Positions 8,528 to 15,359 of a stretch of 39,733 nt of DNA are shown here, one piece after another. The notes under the pieces are model-generated. The model had not been told where the DNA came from. It searched no databases and was given only the letters and a program-made list of their open reading frames with translations. The DNA is from M3 sp964637445 (GTDB taxonomy: Bacteria > Bacteroidota > Bacteroidia > Bacteroidales > Muribaculaceae). Where the stretch lies: assembly GCA_964637445.1 (NCBI GenBank), contig CAZWWS010000021.1, positions 1-39,733 on the forward strand, written 5' to 3'. Positions within the stretch are counted from its first letter, which is position 1, and each line of letters starts with the position of its first letter. Both the position numbers and the translations under genes were made by a program.

Positions 8528-8764
8528 GATGAGATAGCTGACGATGTCGGTAGAAATGTCGGTAGAAATGTCGGATCAAGCGATAATGAACGACAAATCA
8601 TCAATCTTATTGCAAGAAACAATAGATTGACCATCAAGGAGGCTACCGAGGCTTTATCGCTATCTCAACGACAAGTAGAACGCTTATTTGCCTCACTCAA
8701 GGCAAAAGGCATACTATCTCGCCAAGGTAGTACGAAAAGTGGAATTTGGGTTATAAACAAATAA
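8528..8764 (+). pseudogene. Detached winged-helix tail of the Fic gene, same frame after the TGA
   Basis: Directly after the TGA, the same reading frame runs open for 78 codons to TAA at 8762. It encodes DEIADD, then a VGRNVGRNVG tandem linker, then NERQIINLIARNNRLTIKEA and a helix-turn-helix with SLSQRQVERLF, LKAKGIL and a wing ending in GIWVINK. Many Fic proteins carry exactly this arrangement (NVG-type repeats, then a winged helix). No ATG with a ribosome site restarts translation before the HTH. A single substitution (for example GGA or CGA to TGA) explains the break; readthrough or a sequencing error are alternatives. Confidence 0.85.
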
Positions 8765-8776
8765 TAGATTTTGACC

Positions 8777-9316
8777 ATGGGAAAGAAAGTATTGATATTG
8801 TCGGGCAGTCCTCGCAAGGGGGGCAACTCCGACACACTATGCGACCAATTTATGCTCGGAGCGCGAGAAGCAGGTCACGAGGTAGAGAAAATATGGATTC
8901 ATGGACGCAAAGTGTCGCCCTGCCTGGCTTGTTACTACTGCAAGGATCATTCGGGGCAGTGTGCCATCAAAGATGACATGAGCGAGATATTGTCGAAAAT
9001 GTTAGAAGCCGACGTGCTTGTGCTGTCGTCGCCGGTATATTTCTACTCCGTATCGGCTCAGCTTAAGATGGTAATCGACAGAACCGTAGCTCGATGGTTG
9101 GAGATTAAGGACAAAGAATTTTACTATATCATGACCGCCGCTGAGGACACCGACACCGTAATGGATTGCACATTGGAATGTATGCGCGGCCTGGCCGAAT
9201 GCTTGGAGGGCTCAATAGAGAAGGGCATCATCTACGGCAAAGGCGTGTATGAACGCGGTGAAATCGCCACCCACCCCGCCATGCAGCAAGCCTACGAAAT
9301 GGGCAAAAACGTATAA
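8777..9316 (+). CDS. Flavodoxin-like NAD(P)H-dependent oxidoreductase / iron-sulfur flavoprotein
   Basis: A 179-residue cytoplasmic flavoprotein. The N-terminus MGKKVLILSGSPRKGGNSDTL is the FMN phosphate-binding loop of the NADPH-dependent FMN reductase/flavodoxin-like fold, and LVLSSPVYFYSVSAQLK is the second conserved FMN-contact strand. Between them, CLACYYCKDHSGQC has the spacing Cys-x2-Cys-x2-Cys-x6-Cys. That fits the compact motif of iron-sulfur flavoproteins (Isf-like), which bind a 4Fe-4S cluster and pass electrons to FMN. The start is the ATG at 8777; an in-frame TTG six bases earlier is less likely. It begins 12 bases after the Fic tail, so it may share its transcript. The substrate cannot be told from sequence. 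Confidence 0.85.
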   Translation: MGKKVLILSGSPRKGGNSDTLCDQFMLGAREAGHEVEKIWIHGRKVSPCLACYYCKDHSGQCAIKDDMSEILSKMLEADVLVLSSPVYFYSVSAQLKMVIDRTVARWLEIKDKEFYYIMTAAEDTDTVMDCTLECMRGLAECLEGSIEKGIIYGKGVYERGEIATHPAMQQAYEMGKNV

Positions 9317-9560
9317 GAGACCAGTGTAGTGATGTAGGGGCGGATTGCATTATCCGCCCGAAGTGTGGCAAATTGGTCTAATTAGTCTGATTGGAGGAGT
9401 GACGGCGTACCGACGGCTGAAGCCGCCGGTTACCTTAGACGATGCCTCGGTGGGGCGGTGGGGCACCGCTGCCGTAGCCCCCGGTGGGGCATTGCGAGGG
9501 CTATCGAGTGGCGGTTGGAGAGGGTGGATTTTTTGGGGAAATTGAGGGTGGAAAGTAAAA
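9317..9560 (+). repeat. Hairpin-rich intergenic stretch sharing one module with the dispersed repeat
   Basis: No gene is seen in this stretch. The segment GTAGGGGCGGAT...ATCCGCCC (9334-9359) repeats the terminal stem of the dispersed repeat. Further stems are different from those in copies 1-3: CGGCT-GA-AGCCG near 9414-9425, GCGGTG-GGG-CACCGC near 9455-9469, and GCCCCCGGTGGGGC near 9477-9490. The stretch is GC-rich against its surroundings. It may be a related mosaic element or a fragment with other modules, and the stems may also end transcription from the flavoprotein gene, although no T run follows them directly. Confidence 0.6.
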
Positions 9561-9575
9561 AAGTTGTGCAAATCG

Positions 9576-9606
9576 TTGATTATGTTGCAGATTATGCCTA
9601 ACTTTG
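9576..9606 (+). promoter_or_regulatory. Promoter of the DUF177-rpmF-fabH operon
   Basis: TTG at 9576-9578 is separated by 20 bases from TAACTTTG (9599-9606), matching the Bacteroidetes -33/-7 arrangement. The transcript would start near 9613, which rules out upstream in-frame ATGs at 9564 and 9594 as starts and favours the GTG at 9630. Confidence 0.65.
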
Positions 9607-9629
9607 CGGCGGTTTTAACAGAAAATATT

Positions 9630-10205
9630 GTGGGAAAGTTCTCGGATTTTAAGCTCCCATTAAAGGCTATGCCCATTGGTAGAGAGGAATTTAGCTACCA
9701 ATTGAATAAGCAGTTTTTCATAGATATGGAAAGCTCGGATATTCATGACGCCGACCTAAAAGTAAGCCTTACGGTGGTAAATCGTGGCGGAATGTATGAG
9801 TTGACGTTTGGGATAAGCGGCACGATTACGCTGATTTGCGATCGTTGCCTTGACGACTTGGGATATGGTGTCGACACGGACTATCGCATCACTGTGAAAT
9901 ATGGCGACAGATATAACGATGACTCAGACGAGGTGCTTGAAATACCTGAGAGCGATAACTACTTGAATGTGGCTTATATGATATATGACACGGTGGAACT
10001 CGCAATACCGTTGAAACACGTTCATGAGGCGGGTAAATGTAACCGCGCAATGAGCGCCAAGCTCAACAAGCATAGAGCTTCGGTGAAAGAAGACGCCGAA
10101 GGCTATGGCGATGAGACCGAGGATGGAAGCGAAGTTGAAGAGAGCCAGCCGATAGATCCTCGTTGGAATGAATTGAAAAAATTGATCGATAACGATAATA
10201 ATTAA
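9630..10205 (+). CDS. yceD: DUF177 (YceD-family) protein
   Basis: A 191-residue cytoplasmic protein of the DUF177/YceD family, nearly always next to rpmF and linked to 23S rRNA metabolism in other organisms. Visible family features are ADLKVSLTVVNRGGMYELTF, the CDRCLDDL cysteine pair, and YMIYDTVELAIPLKHVHEAGKCN with a third cysteine; the C-terminus is acidic. The GTG start at 9630 gives VGKFSDFKLPLK, the beginning expected from relatives, 17 bases into the predicted mRNA; ATG starts at 9564 or 9594 fall upstream of or in the promoter. rpmF follows 21 bases downstream. Confidence 0.85.
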   Translation: MGKFSDFKLPLKAMPIGREEFSYQLNKQFFIDMESSDIHDADLKVSLTVVNRGGMYELTFGISGTITLICDRCLDDLGYGVDTDYRITVKYGDRYNDDSDEVLEIPESDNYLNVAYMIYDTVELAIPLKHVHEAGKCNRAMSAKLNKHRASVKEDAEGYGDETEDGSEVEESQPIDPRWNELKKLIDNDNN

Positions 10206-10226
10206 AAACGTAAATATAAAAGTAAA

Positions 10227-10412
10227 ATGGCACATCCTAAACGCAAACAATCAAAGACAAGAACAGCAAAGCGTAGAACTCACGATAAGGCTGTAGCACC
10301 CACACTTGCACTCTGCCCTAACTGCGGAGCATGGCATGTATATCACACCGTATGTGGCGAATGTGGCTACTACCGTGGAAAAATTGCAATCGAAAAGGCT
10401 GCAACCGTATAA
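10227..10412 (+). CDS. rpmF: 50S ribosomal protein bL32
   Basis: A 61-residue ribosomal protein. It starts MAHPKRKQSKTRTAKRRTHD, the basic rRNA-binding extension, followed by a zinc ribbon with CPNCG and CGECG (all four cysteines present, so the zinc-binding form). Length and sequence are typical of the family. It is the middle gene of the DUF177-rpmF-fabH operon and lies 17 bases before fabH. plsX, which often sits between rpmF and fabH elsewhere, is absent. Confidence 0.97.
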   Translation: MAHPKRKQSKTRTAKRRTHDKAVAPTLALCPNCGAWHVYHTVCGECGYYRGKIAIEKAATV

Positions 10413-10429
10413 TCGGGAAGTAGAAAATC

Positions 10430-11413
10430 ATGCTAAATGCGAGAATTTCAGGCATAGCATCTTATGCCCCTGAAGATATACTCGACAACGACATGCTGTC
10501 GAAGATGGTTGATACGAACGATGAGTGGATTACCACTCGCGTTGGTATCAAGCAGCGTCGCATCCTCAAGAAAGAGGGCGAAGGCTCATCTTATTTAGGG
10601 ATACAAGCAGTGGGATGTCTACTCGAAGAAACAGGCACGAAGGCCGAAGAGGTCGACTTACTCATCTGTGCCACTTCGAATCCCGACTATCGTTTTCCGT
10701 CGACCGGCTCGGTGATAGCTCACAAGCTCGGATTGACACACGCATACGCCTACGATATCCAGGCAGCTTGCGCAGGCTTCCTTGTAGCTCTGCAAGATGG
10801 CGCGGCTTATATCCGTTCGGGTATGTATAAGAAAGTGGTGGTAGTGGCAGCCGAGAAGATGTCGTCGATGGTCAATTATGCCGACCGCACCACATGCCCA
10901 CTCTTTGGCGACGGAGCAGGAGCAATGTTGCTCGAACCGAGCGAAGATAAGGTGGGTATCATCGATGGTGTGTTCCATATCGATGGCGAGGGTCGCGATC
11001 ATCTGTTGATGAAAGCGGGTGGCTCAGTGAAGCCTGCATCGCACGAAACGATTGATGCCGCCGAGCACTTTGTGTATCAAGAAGGTCGAGCCGTGTATAA
11101 ACACGCAGTGACCGACATGTTGACATCGAGTTTGGACGTTGCAAGCCGCAATGGCTTGACGATGGACGATGTAGACTGGTTTGTGCCTCATCAGGCCAAC
11201 CTACGTATCATCGAAGCAGTAGCCGAACGTTCGGGTATCGCACCGGAGAAGGTGTTGGTAAACATCGAACATTATGGCAACACAAGTGCCGCATCGATAC
11301 CTTTGTGTCTTGACGAGTACAAGAGCCGCATCAAGAAGGGAGACAAGCTCATCCTGACAGCTTTTGGCGCCGGATTTACATGGGGCGCGCTCTATGTGAT
11401 ATGGGATCTTTAA
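10430..11413 (+). CDS. fabH: 3-oxoacyl-ACP synthase III (KAS III)
   Basis: A 327-residue condensing enzyme that starts type II fatty acid synthesis by joining an acyl-CoA primer (acetyl- or branched acyl-CoA) to malonyl-ACP. The catalytic triad is visible: Cys114 in QAACAGF, His254 in VPHQAN and Asn284 in HYGNTSAAS. The N-terminal DNDMLSKMVDTNDEWITTRVGI and the final GAGFTWGA are diagnostic. It closes the operon. A terminator at 11448-11487 follows, and a near-perfect inverted repeat overlaps its stop codon. Its position between rpmF and era is the usual Bacteroidales order. Confidence 0.97.
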   Translation: MLNARISGIASYAPEDILDNDMLSKMVDTNDEWITTRVGIKQRRILKKEGEGSSYLGIQAVGCLLEETGTKAEEVDLLICATSNPDYRFPSTGSVIAHKLGLTHAYAYDIQAACAGFLVALQDGAAYIRSGMYKKVVVVAAEKMSSMVNYADRTTCPLFGDGAGAMLLEPSEDKVGIIDGVFHIDGEGRDHLLMKAGGSVKPASHETIDAAEHFVYQEGRAVYKHAVTDMLTSSLDVASRNGLTMDDVDWFVPHQANLRIIEAVAERSGIAPEKVLVNIEHYGNTSAASIPLCLDEYKSRIKKGDKLILTAFGAGFTWGALYVIWDL

Positions 11414-11431
11414 GTGGCGCCACTTGAAGAT
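11406..11431 (+). repeat. Inverted repeat spanning the fabH stop codon
   Basis: Bases 11406-11418 pair with 11419-11431 over 13 positions with a single G-U. The centre AAGTGGCGCCACTT is a perfect palindrome. It includes the TAA stop of fabH and has no T run. It could stabilise the 3' end of the mRNA or bind a dimeric protein. Confidence 0.6.
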
Positions 11432-11447
11432 TAGAAATAATACACGG

Positions 11448-11487
11448 AAATAGCATCTAAACAAATGGGGTGCTATTTTCGTTTTTT
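11448..11487 (+). terminator. Intrinsic terminator after fabH
   Basis: AAATAGCATC (11448-11457) pairs over ten positions with GGTGCTATTT (11469-11478), with one G-U pair, and is followed by a T-rich tract ending TTTTTT. It separates fabH from era. Confidence 0.8.
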
Positions 11488-11519
11488 GTATGAAACGATT
11501 TTAATATCAAGTCATTAGA

Positions 11520-12413
11520 ATGGCAGAAAAGGAACATAAAGCAGGGTTTGTCAATATAGTAGGCAATCCGAATGTAGGAAAGTCGACGCTCATGAACTAT
11601 CTTGTGGGTGAGCGTCTGAGTATCATCACCGCCAAGGCGCAGACTACGCGACACCGAATCACGGGTATCGTGAACACCGATGATTATCAGATTGTGTTTT
11701 CCGACACTCCCGGAGTGCTAAAGCCCAAGTATAAGCTACAGGAGAGCATGCTTGAGTTTTCGAAAAGCGCGTTGACCGATGCCGATGTGTTGCTTTATGT
11801 GACCGATGTAGTGGAAGACCCGACTAAAAATGCCGACTTCATCGCGAAGGTTGCAAAAGAAAAATTCCCAATTCTATTGGTAATCAACAAGATCGACCTA
11901 CTAAAAGGGAATGACGACTTGGAGAAAATCGTAAGCAAATGGAAAGAGCTGTTGCCTCAGGCAGAGGTGTTTCCGACAAGCGCGATGCTGAGATTTAATG
12001 TAGAGAGCATTATGAAGCGAATCGTGGAGTTGCTTCCGGTGTCGCCGCCATTCTTTGGCAAGGATGCACTGACGGATAAGCCGGCACGTTTTTTTGTAAC
12101 GGAGATAATCAGAGAGAAGATATTGCTAAACTATGACAAAGAGGTGCCCTACTCTACGGAGGTAATCGTGGAGAAGTTTGACGAGAAAGATGACTCGATC
12201 CATATCATGGCAGTGATCTATGTGGAGCGCGACAGCCAAAAAGGCATCTTAATAGGCAAAGGCGGCTCGATGCTCAAGCGCACCGGCTCGGATGCACGAA
12301 AGGACATTGAGAAGTTCTTCGACAAGCGAGTGTATCTGGAGCTGTTTGTGAAGGTAGAGAAGGACTGGCGCAATCGCGAGAACAAGCTTCGGTCGTTTGG
12401 CTACATCGAATAG
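11520..12413 (+). CDS. era: GTPase Era
   Basis: A 297-residue essential GTPase that binds 16S rRNA near its 3' end and checks 30S assembly. G motifs are present: G1 GNPNVGKST, G3 DTPGVL, G4 NKID, G5 SAM. The C-terminal KH domain with VERDSQKGILIGKGGSMLK and a basic end is clear. Length is typical. It has its own short upstream region after the fabH terminator. der follows 69 bases downstream, with a promoter box of its own between them. Confidence 0.97.
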   Translation: MAEKEHKAGFVNIVGNPNVGKSTLMNYLVGERLSIITAKAQTTRHRITGIVNTDDYQIVFSDTPGVLKPKYKLQESMLEFSKSALTDADVLLYVTDVVEDPTKNADFIAKVAKEKFPILLVINKIDLLKGNDDLEKIVSKWKELLPQAEVFPTSAMLRFNVESIMKRIVELLPVSPPFFGKDALTDKPARFFVTEIIREKILLNYDKEVPYSTEVIVEKFDEKDDSIHIMAVIYVERDSQKGILIGKGGSMLKRTGSDARKDIEKFFDKRVYLELFVKVEKDWRNRENKLRSFGYIE

Positions 12414-12451
12414 TGCCTATAGTAGATATAGGATAATTGGGTGAAAATTCG

Positions 12452-12459
12452 TAACTTTG
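12452..12459 (+). promoter_or_regulatory. -7 box TAACTTTG for der
   Basis: TAACTTTG lies 23 bases before the der ATG at 12483, giving an expected leader of about 17 bases. An in-frame GTG at 12441 would sit upstream of it and is therefore rejected as the start. Confidence 0.55.
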
Positions 12460-12482
12460 CACTTTCAGAAGAAAGAATATAT

Positions 12483-13799
12483 ATGGGAAGACTTGTAGCT
12501 ATAGTAGGACGCCCTAATGTGGGTAAATCTACACTATTCAATAGATTGACACAAACGCGCACGGCTATCGTAGACGACACAGCCGGCACAACACGCGACC
12601 GCCAATATGGAAAGGTGGATTGGTGTGGCAGAGAATTTTCGATAGTAGACACCGGAGGTTGGGTAGTCAACTCAGAGGACATCTTTGAAGGCGAAATCAA
12701 CAAGCAGGTGCACCTCGCCATCGAGCAGGCCGACGTGATATTGTTTGTGGTCGATGCGATGAATGGAGTGACCGACTTGGACGACCATGTAGCGGAGATA
12801 TTGCGTAAATCGAAGAAGCCGGTTGTACTTGTGGCCAACAAGGTAGACTCGAACGACTGGCTATATAATGTGGCAGAGTTTTACAGCCTCGGCTTAGGCG
12901 ATCCGTATCCCATCTCGGCCGTTAGCGGCTATGGCACCGGCGACTTGCTCGATGAGGTGGTGAAAGATCTTCCCGACAAGGATGAAGAGGAGGAACAACT
13001 CGATGATATACCGAAGTTTGCCATCGTGGGCAGACCGAATGCGGGCAAATCGTCGATAGTAAACTCATTTATCGGCGAAGAGCGAAATATCGTGACCAAC
13101 ATAGCCGGAACGACTCGCGACTCGATATATACGCGCTACAATAAGTTTGGCTTCGACTTCTACTTGGTAGACACTGCGGGAATCCGCAAGAAAACGAAGG
13201 TGAACGAGGACATCGAATATTATTCGGTGATACGCTCGATACGCGCCATCGAGGCGTCGGATGTGTGCATACTGATGATTGATGCTACTCGCGGTATCGA
13301 GAGCCAGGATGTGAACATCTTCTCGCTGATACAGAAGAATAAGAAGGGGCTTGTGGTGTGTGTGAACAAATGGGACTTGGTGACTGACAAGTCGCAGGAG
13401 GCAATACGCCACTTCGAGCAGACTATACGCGAGCGCTTTGCTCCGTTTACCGACTTTCCTATCATATTCGGGTCGGCACTGACTAAGCAGCGCATCCTCA
13501 AGGTGCTTGAGACGGCGGTGAATGTGTATCAAAATCGCAAGCGCGTGATACCGACGTCGCAGCTTAACAATGTGATGCTTGAGGCAATCGGCGCCTATCC
13601 CCCACCCGCCAACAAGGGCAAATATATCAAGATTAAATATGTGACGATGCTTAAGGGGTCGCCAATACCGACGTTTATCTTCTTCTGCAACTTGCCACAG
13701 TGGGTGAAAGAGCCCTACAGAAGGTATCTTGAAAATAAGATACGCGAGACGTGGGAGTTCTCGGGCACACCGCTGAATGTGTTTATGCGCGAGAAGTAA
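12483..13799 (+). CDS. der: Ribosome biogenesis GTPase Der (EngA)
   Basis: A 438-residue tandem GTPase needed for 50S subunit maturation. Two G domains are visible: the first with GRPNVGKST, DTGGW and NKVD, the second with GRPNAGKSS, DTAGI and NKWD. A KH-like domain ends the protein (YPPPANKGKYIKIKY... FIFFCNLP). The ATG at 12483 gives MGRLVAIVGRPNVGKS, the standard start, whereas starting at 12441 would add 14 residues that lie in the promoter. It follows era as in many Bacteroidales. A perfect 12-bp hairpin lies 19 bases after its stop. Confidence 0.97.
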   Translation: MGRLVAIVGRPNVGKSTLFNRLTQTRTAIVDDTAGTTRDRQYGKVDWCGREFSIVDTGGWVVNSEDIFEGEINKQVHLAIEQADVILFVVDAMNGVTDLDDHVAEILRKSKKPVVLVANKVDSNDWLYNVAEFYSLGLGDPYPISAVSGYGTGDLLDEVVKDLPDKDEEEEQLDDIPKFAIVGRPNAGKSSIVNSFIGEERNIVTNIAGTTRDSIYTRYNKFGFDFYLVDTAGIRKKTKVNEDIEYYSVIRSIRAIEASDVCILMIDATRGIESQDVNIFSLIQKNKKGLVVCVNKWDLVTDKSQEAIRHFEQTIRERFAPFTDFPIIFGSALTKQRILKVLETAVNVYQNRKRVIPTSQLNNVMLEAIGAYPPPANKGKYIKIKYVTMLKGSPIPTFIFFCNLPQWVKEPYRRYLENKIRETWEFSGTPLNVFMREK

Positions 13800-13817
13800 G
13801 AGACGAGAGAAAAGAGC

Positions 13818-13860
13818 AAAGATGAAAGATGAGCCAATACGAGAAGCGTCTTTCATCTTT
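13818..13860 (+). terminator. Long hairpin after der
   Basis: AAAGATGAAAGA (13818-13829) and TCTTTCATCTTT (13849-13860) are perfect complements with a 19-base loop. The sequence after it (CGGCTTTAT) lacks a full T run, so termination is likely but may be partial, allowing some readthrough into the kinase gene. Confidence 0.6.
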
Positions 13861-13910
13861 CGGCTTTATAGATGATACAATATTTTGAGGGGGGGATACG
13901 TTTTTAAGGT

Positions 13911-15107
13911 ATGGCAAATATCTATGACATACGCCGATATGGCACGATACTGTTTTTGGTGGTGTCGGCCGGATTGGTGTTGCTGTTTCTATATGTGTCG
14001 AACAATTTGGTGCGGGACTTGTCGGAACAGGAGCGTGGGCGTATGCAGATATGGGCTGATGCGACCCGTGAGCTTATCAAGAGTGCCGATGCGATGGATG
14101 GCGGCACGAACGTTGACTTCCTCCTGAGTATCATTGAGGGAAATACGAATATTCCGGTGCTACTGACCGATGATGAAGGTAACATATTGGACAGTCGCAA
14201 TTTTGATTTACCTAAAGAGGGGGACACGGAGGGAAATCAGAAGTTTTTGGAGAAGAAAGTTGCGAAGCTGAAGACGACGCAAAATGTGATACATATCGAG
14301 ATCTCGCCTGAAATGTCGCAATACCTGTATTATGAGGACTCGAAACTGCTCCGCAGTCTGAGCTACTATCCATACGTGCAACTGCTTGTGATGCTGGTGT
14401 TTGTGGGGGTGGTGTATTGGGCTGTAATCTCGACGAAAAAGGCAGAGCAGAACAAGGTGTGGGTGGGACTTTCGAAGGAGACTGCTCACCAACTTGGGAC
14501 ACCCATATCGTCGCTGATGGCGTGGATGGAACTGCTTGATGCCGAGGGTGTGGACCCGGCAACGACGGCTGAGATGAACAAGGATGTGAAGCGCCTGAGC
14601 ACGATAGCGGCACGATTTTCGAAGATAGGCTCGCGTCCGCAGATGGAATCGGAGGAGCTTAACGCTGTGGTGAGGCGCTCGGCGTCGTATATGGCGTCGC
14701 GCATATCATCGCGCATCGCTCTGACGATCGACACTTCTGAGAGGGATCTGATGGTTGAAATGTCGACTCCGCTCTTCGAGTGGGTGATGGAAAATCTGAT
14801 CAAAAATGCTGTCGATGCGATGGAGGGCTCGGGGGCAATAACGGTGACTACGGGCGAGGAGCGCGGCAAGGCTTTTATCGAGGTGACTGATACGGGTAAG
14901 GGTATCGCAAGGAAGAATTTTAAGACGGTGTTTAACCCGGGATTTACGACAAAAAAGCGCGGCTGGGGTCTCGGCTTGACGTTGGCTAAACGCATCGTGG
15001 AGCAATATCACGATGGCCGAATATATGTGAAATGGTCGGAACCGGGCGTGGGGACGACGTTTAGGATAGAATTAGGAGTGAGGAATTATGAATTAGGAAT
15101 AGGCTGA
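13911..15107 (+). CDS. Orphan sensor histidine kinase, C-terminus running into the repeat
   Basis: A 398-residue membrane histidine kinase. It has an N-terminal membrane helix (TILFLVVSAGLVLLFLYV), a ~130-residue sensor region, a second helix near residue 165, then a dimerisation helix with the unusual H-box KETAHQLGTPISSL (His193). The HATPase domain has the N box ENLIKNAVDAM, DTGKGI and GWGLGLTLAKRI. The bases for the last eight residues (RNYELGIG) and the TGA match the tail of the dispersed repeat, so the original C-terminus has been replaced or extended; kinases of this type normally end at ...GTTFRIEL. No response regulator is adjacent, so its partner is unknown. It may be partly transcribed from der. 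Confidence 0.9.
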   Translation: MANIYDIRRYGTILFLVVSAGLVLLFLYVSNNLVRDLSEQERGRMQIWADATRELIKSADAMDGGTNVDFLLSIIEGNTNIPVLLTDDEGNILDSRNFDLPKEGDTEGNQKFLEKKVAKLKTTQNVIHIEISPEMSQYLYYEDSKLLRSLSYYPYVQLLVMLVFVGVVYWAVISTKKAEQNKVWVGLSKETAHQLGTPISSLMAWMELLDAEGVDPATTAEMNKDVKRLSTIAARFSKIGSRPQMESEELNAVVRRSASYMASRISSRIALTIDTSERDLMVEMSTPLFEWVMENLIKNAVDAMEGSGAITVTTGEERGKAFIEVTDTGKGIARKNFKTVFNPGFTTKKRGWGLGLTLAKRIVEQYHDGRIYVKWSEPGVGTTFRIELGVRNYELGIG

Positions 15108-15351
15108 CGCACAGCTGGGATGTAGGGGCGGATTGGAATATCCGCTCAGAGTGGGGATTGCGGAGCATTCGTTTTTTTTTGAATAGCCGGGTATTGGCGA
15201 ACGGAGCGAACCTGTGCCCGGAACGGAGGAGATGGGTTCGTTAATGGTAAACAAATCTTTCAGATTTGATTTCTCGGTGTGATTGTGACCGGTGGTGACC
15301 TCGCTGAGGCGAGGCTACCACCGGCTATGAATTAATGATTGCTTCGCAATC
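15083..15351 (-). repeat. Multi-hairpin dispersed repeat, copy 3 (inverted)
   Basis: Read on the minus strand, this copy follows the same module order as copy 2: GATTGC-GAA-GCAATC, CCGGTGGT/ACCACCGG, CAAATC/GATTTG, the imperfect CCGGG/CCCGG stem, ATTC/GAAT around A9, then the GGCGGAT/ATCCGCC stem, and finally the AATTC-type tail that forms the 3' end of the kinase gene. The ACGAATCC/GGATTCGT stem is missing as a clean deletion of about 17 bases, and there are scattered substitutions. It occupies the whole gap between the convergent kinase and ilvA genes, whose stop codon begins nine bases beyond it. Confidence 0.9.
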
Positions 15352-15359
15352 GGGGCTAA

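Noticed and set aside
9345..9545. Small open frame (66 codons) in the hairpin-rich gap after the flavoprotein gene
   Set aside because: It runs through the palindromic stems, has a Gly/Trp-rich nonsense composition and no ribosome site or promoter.
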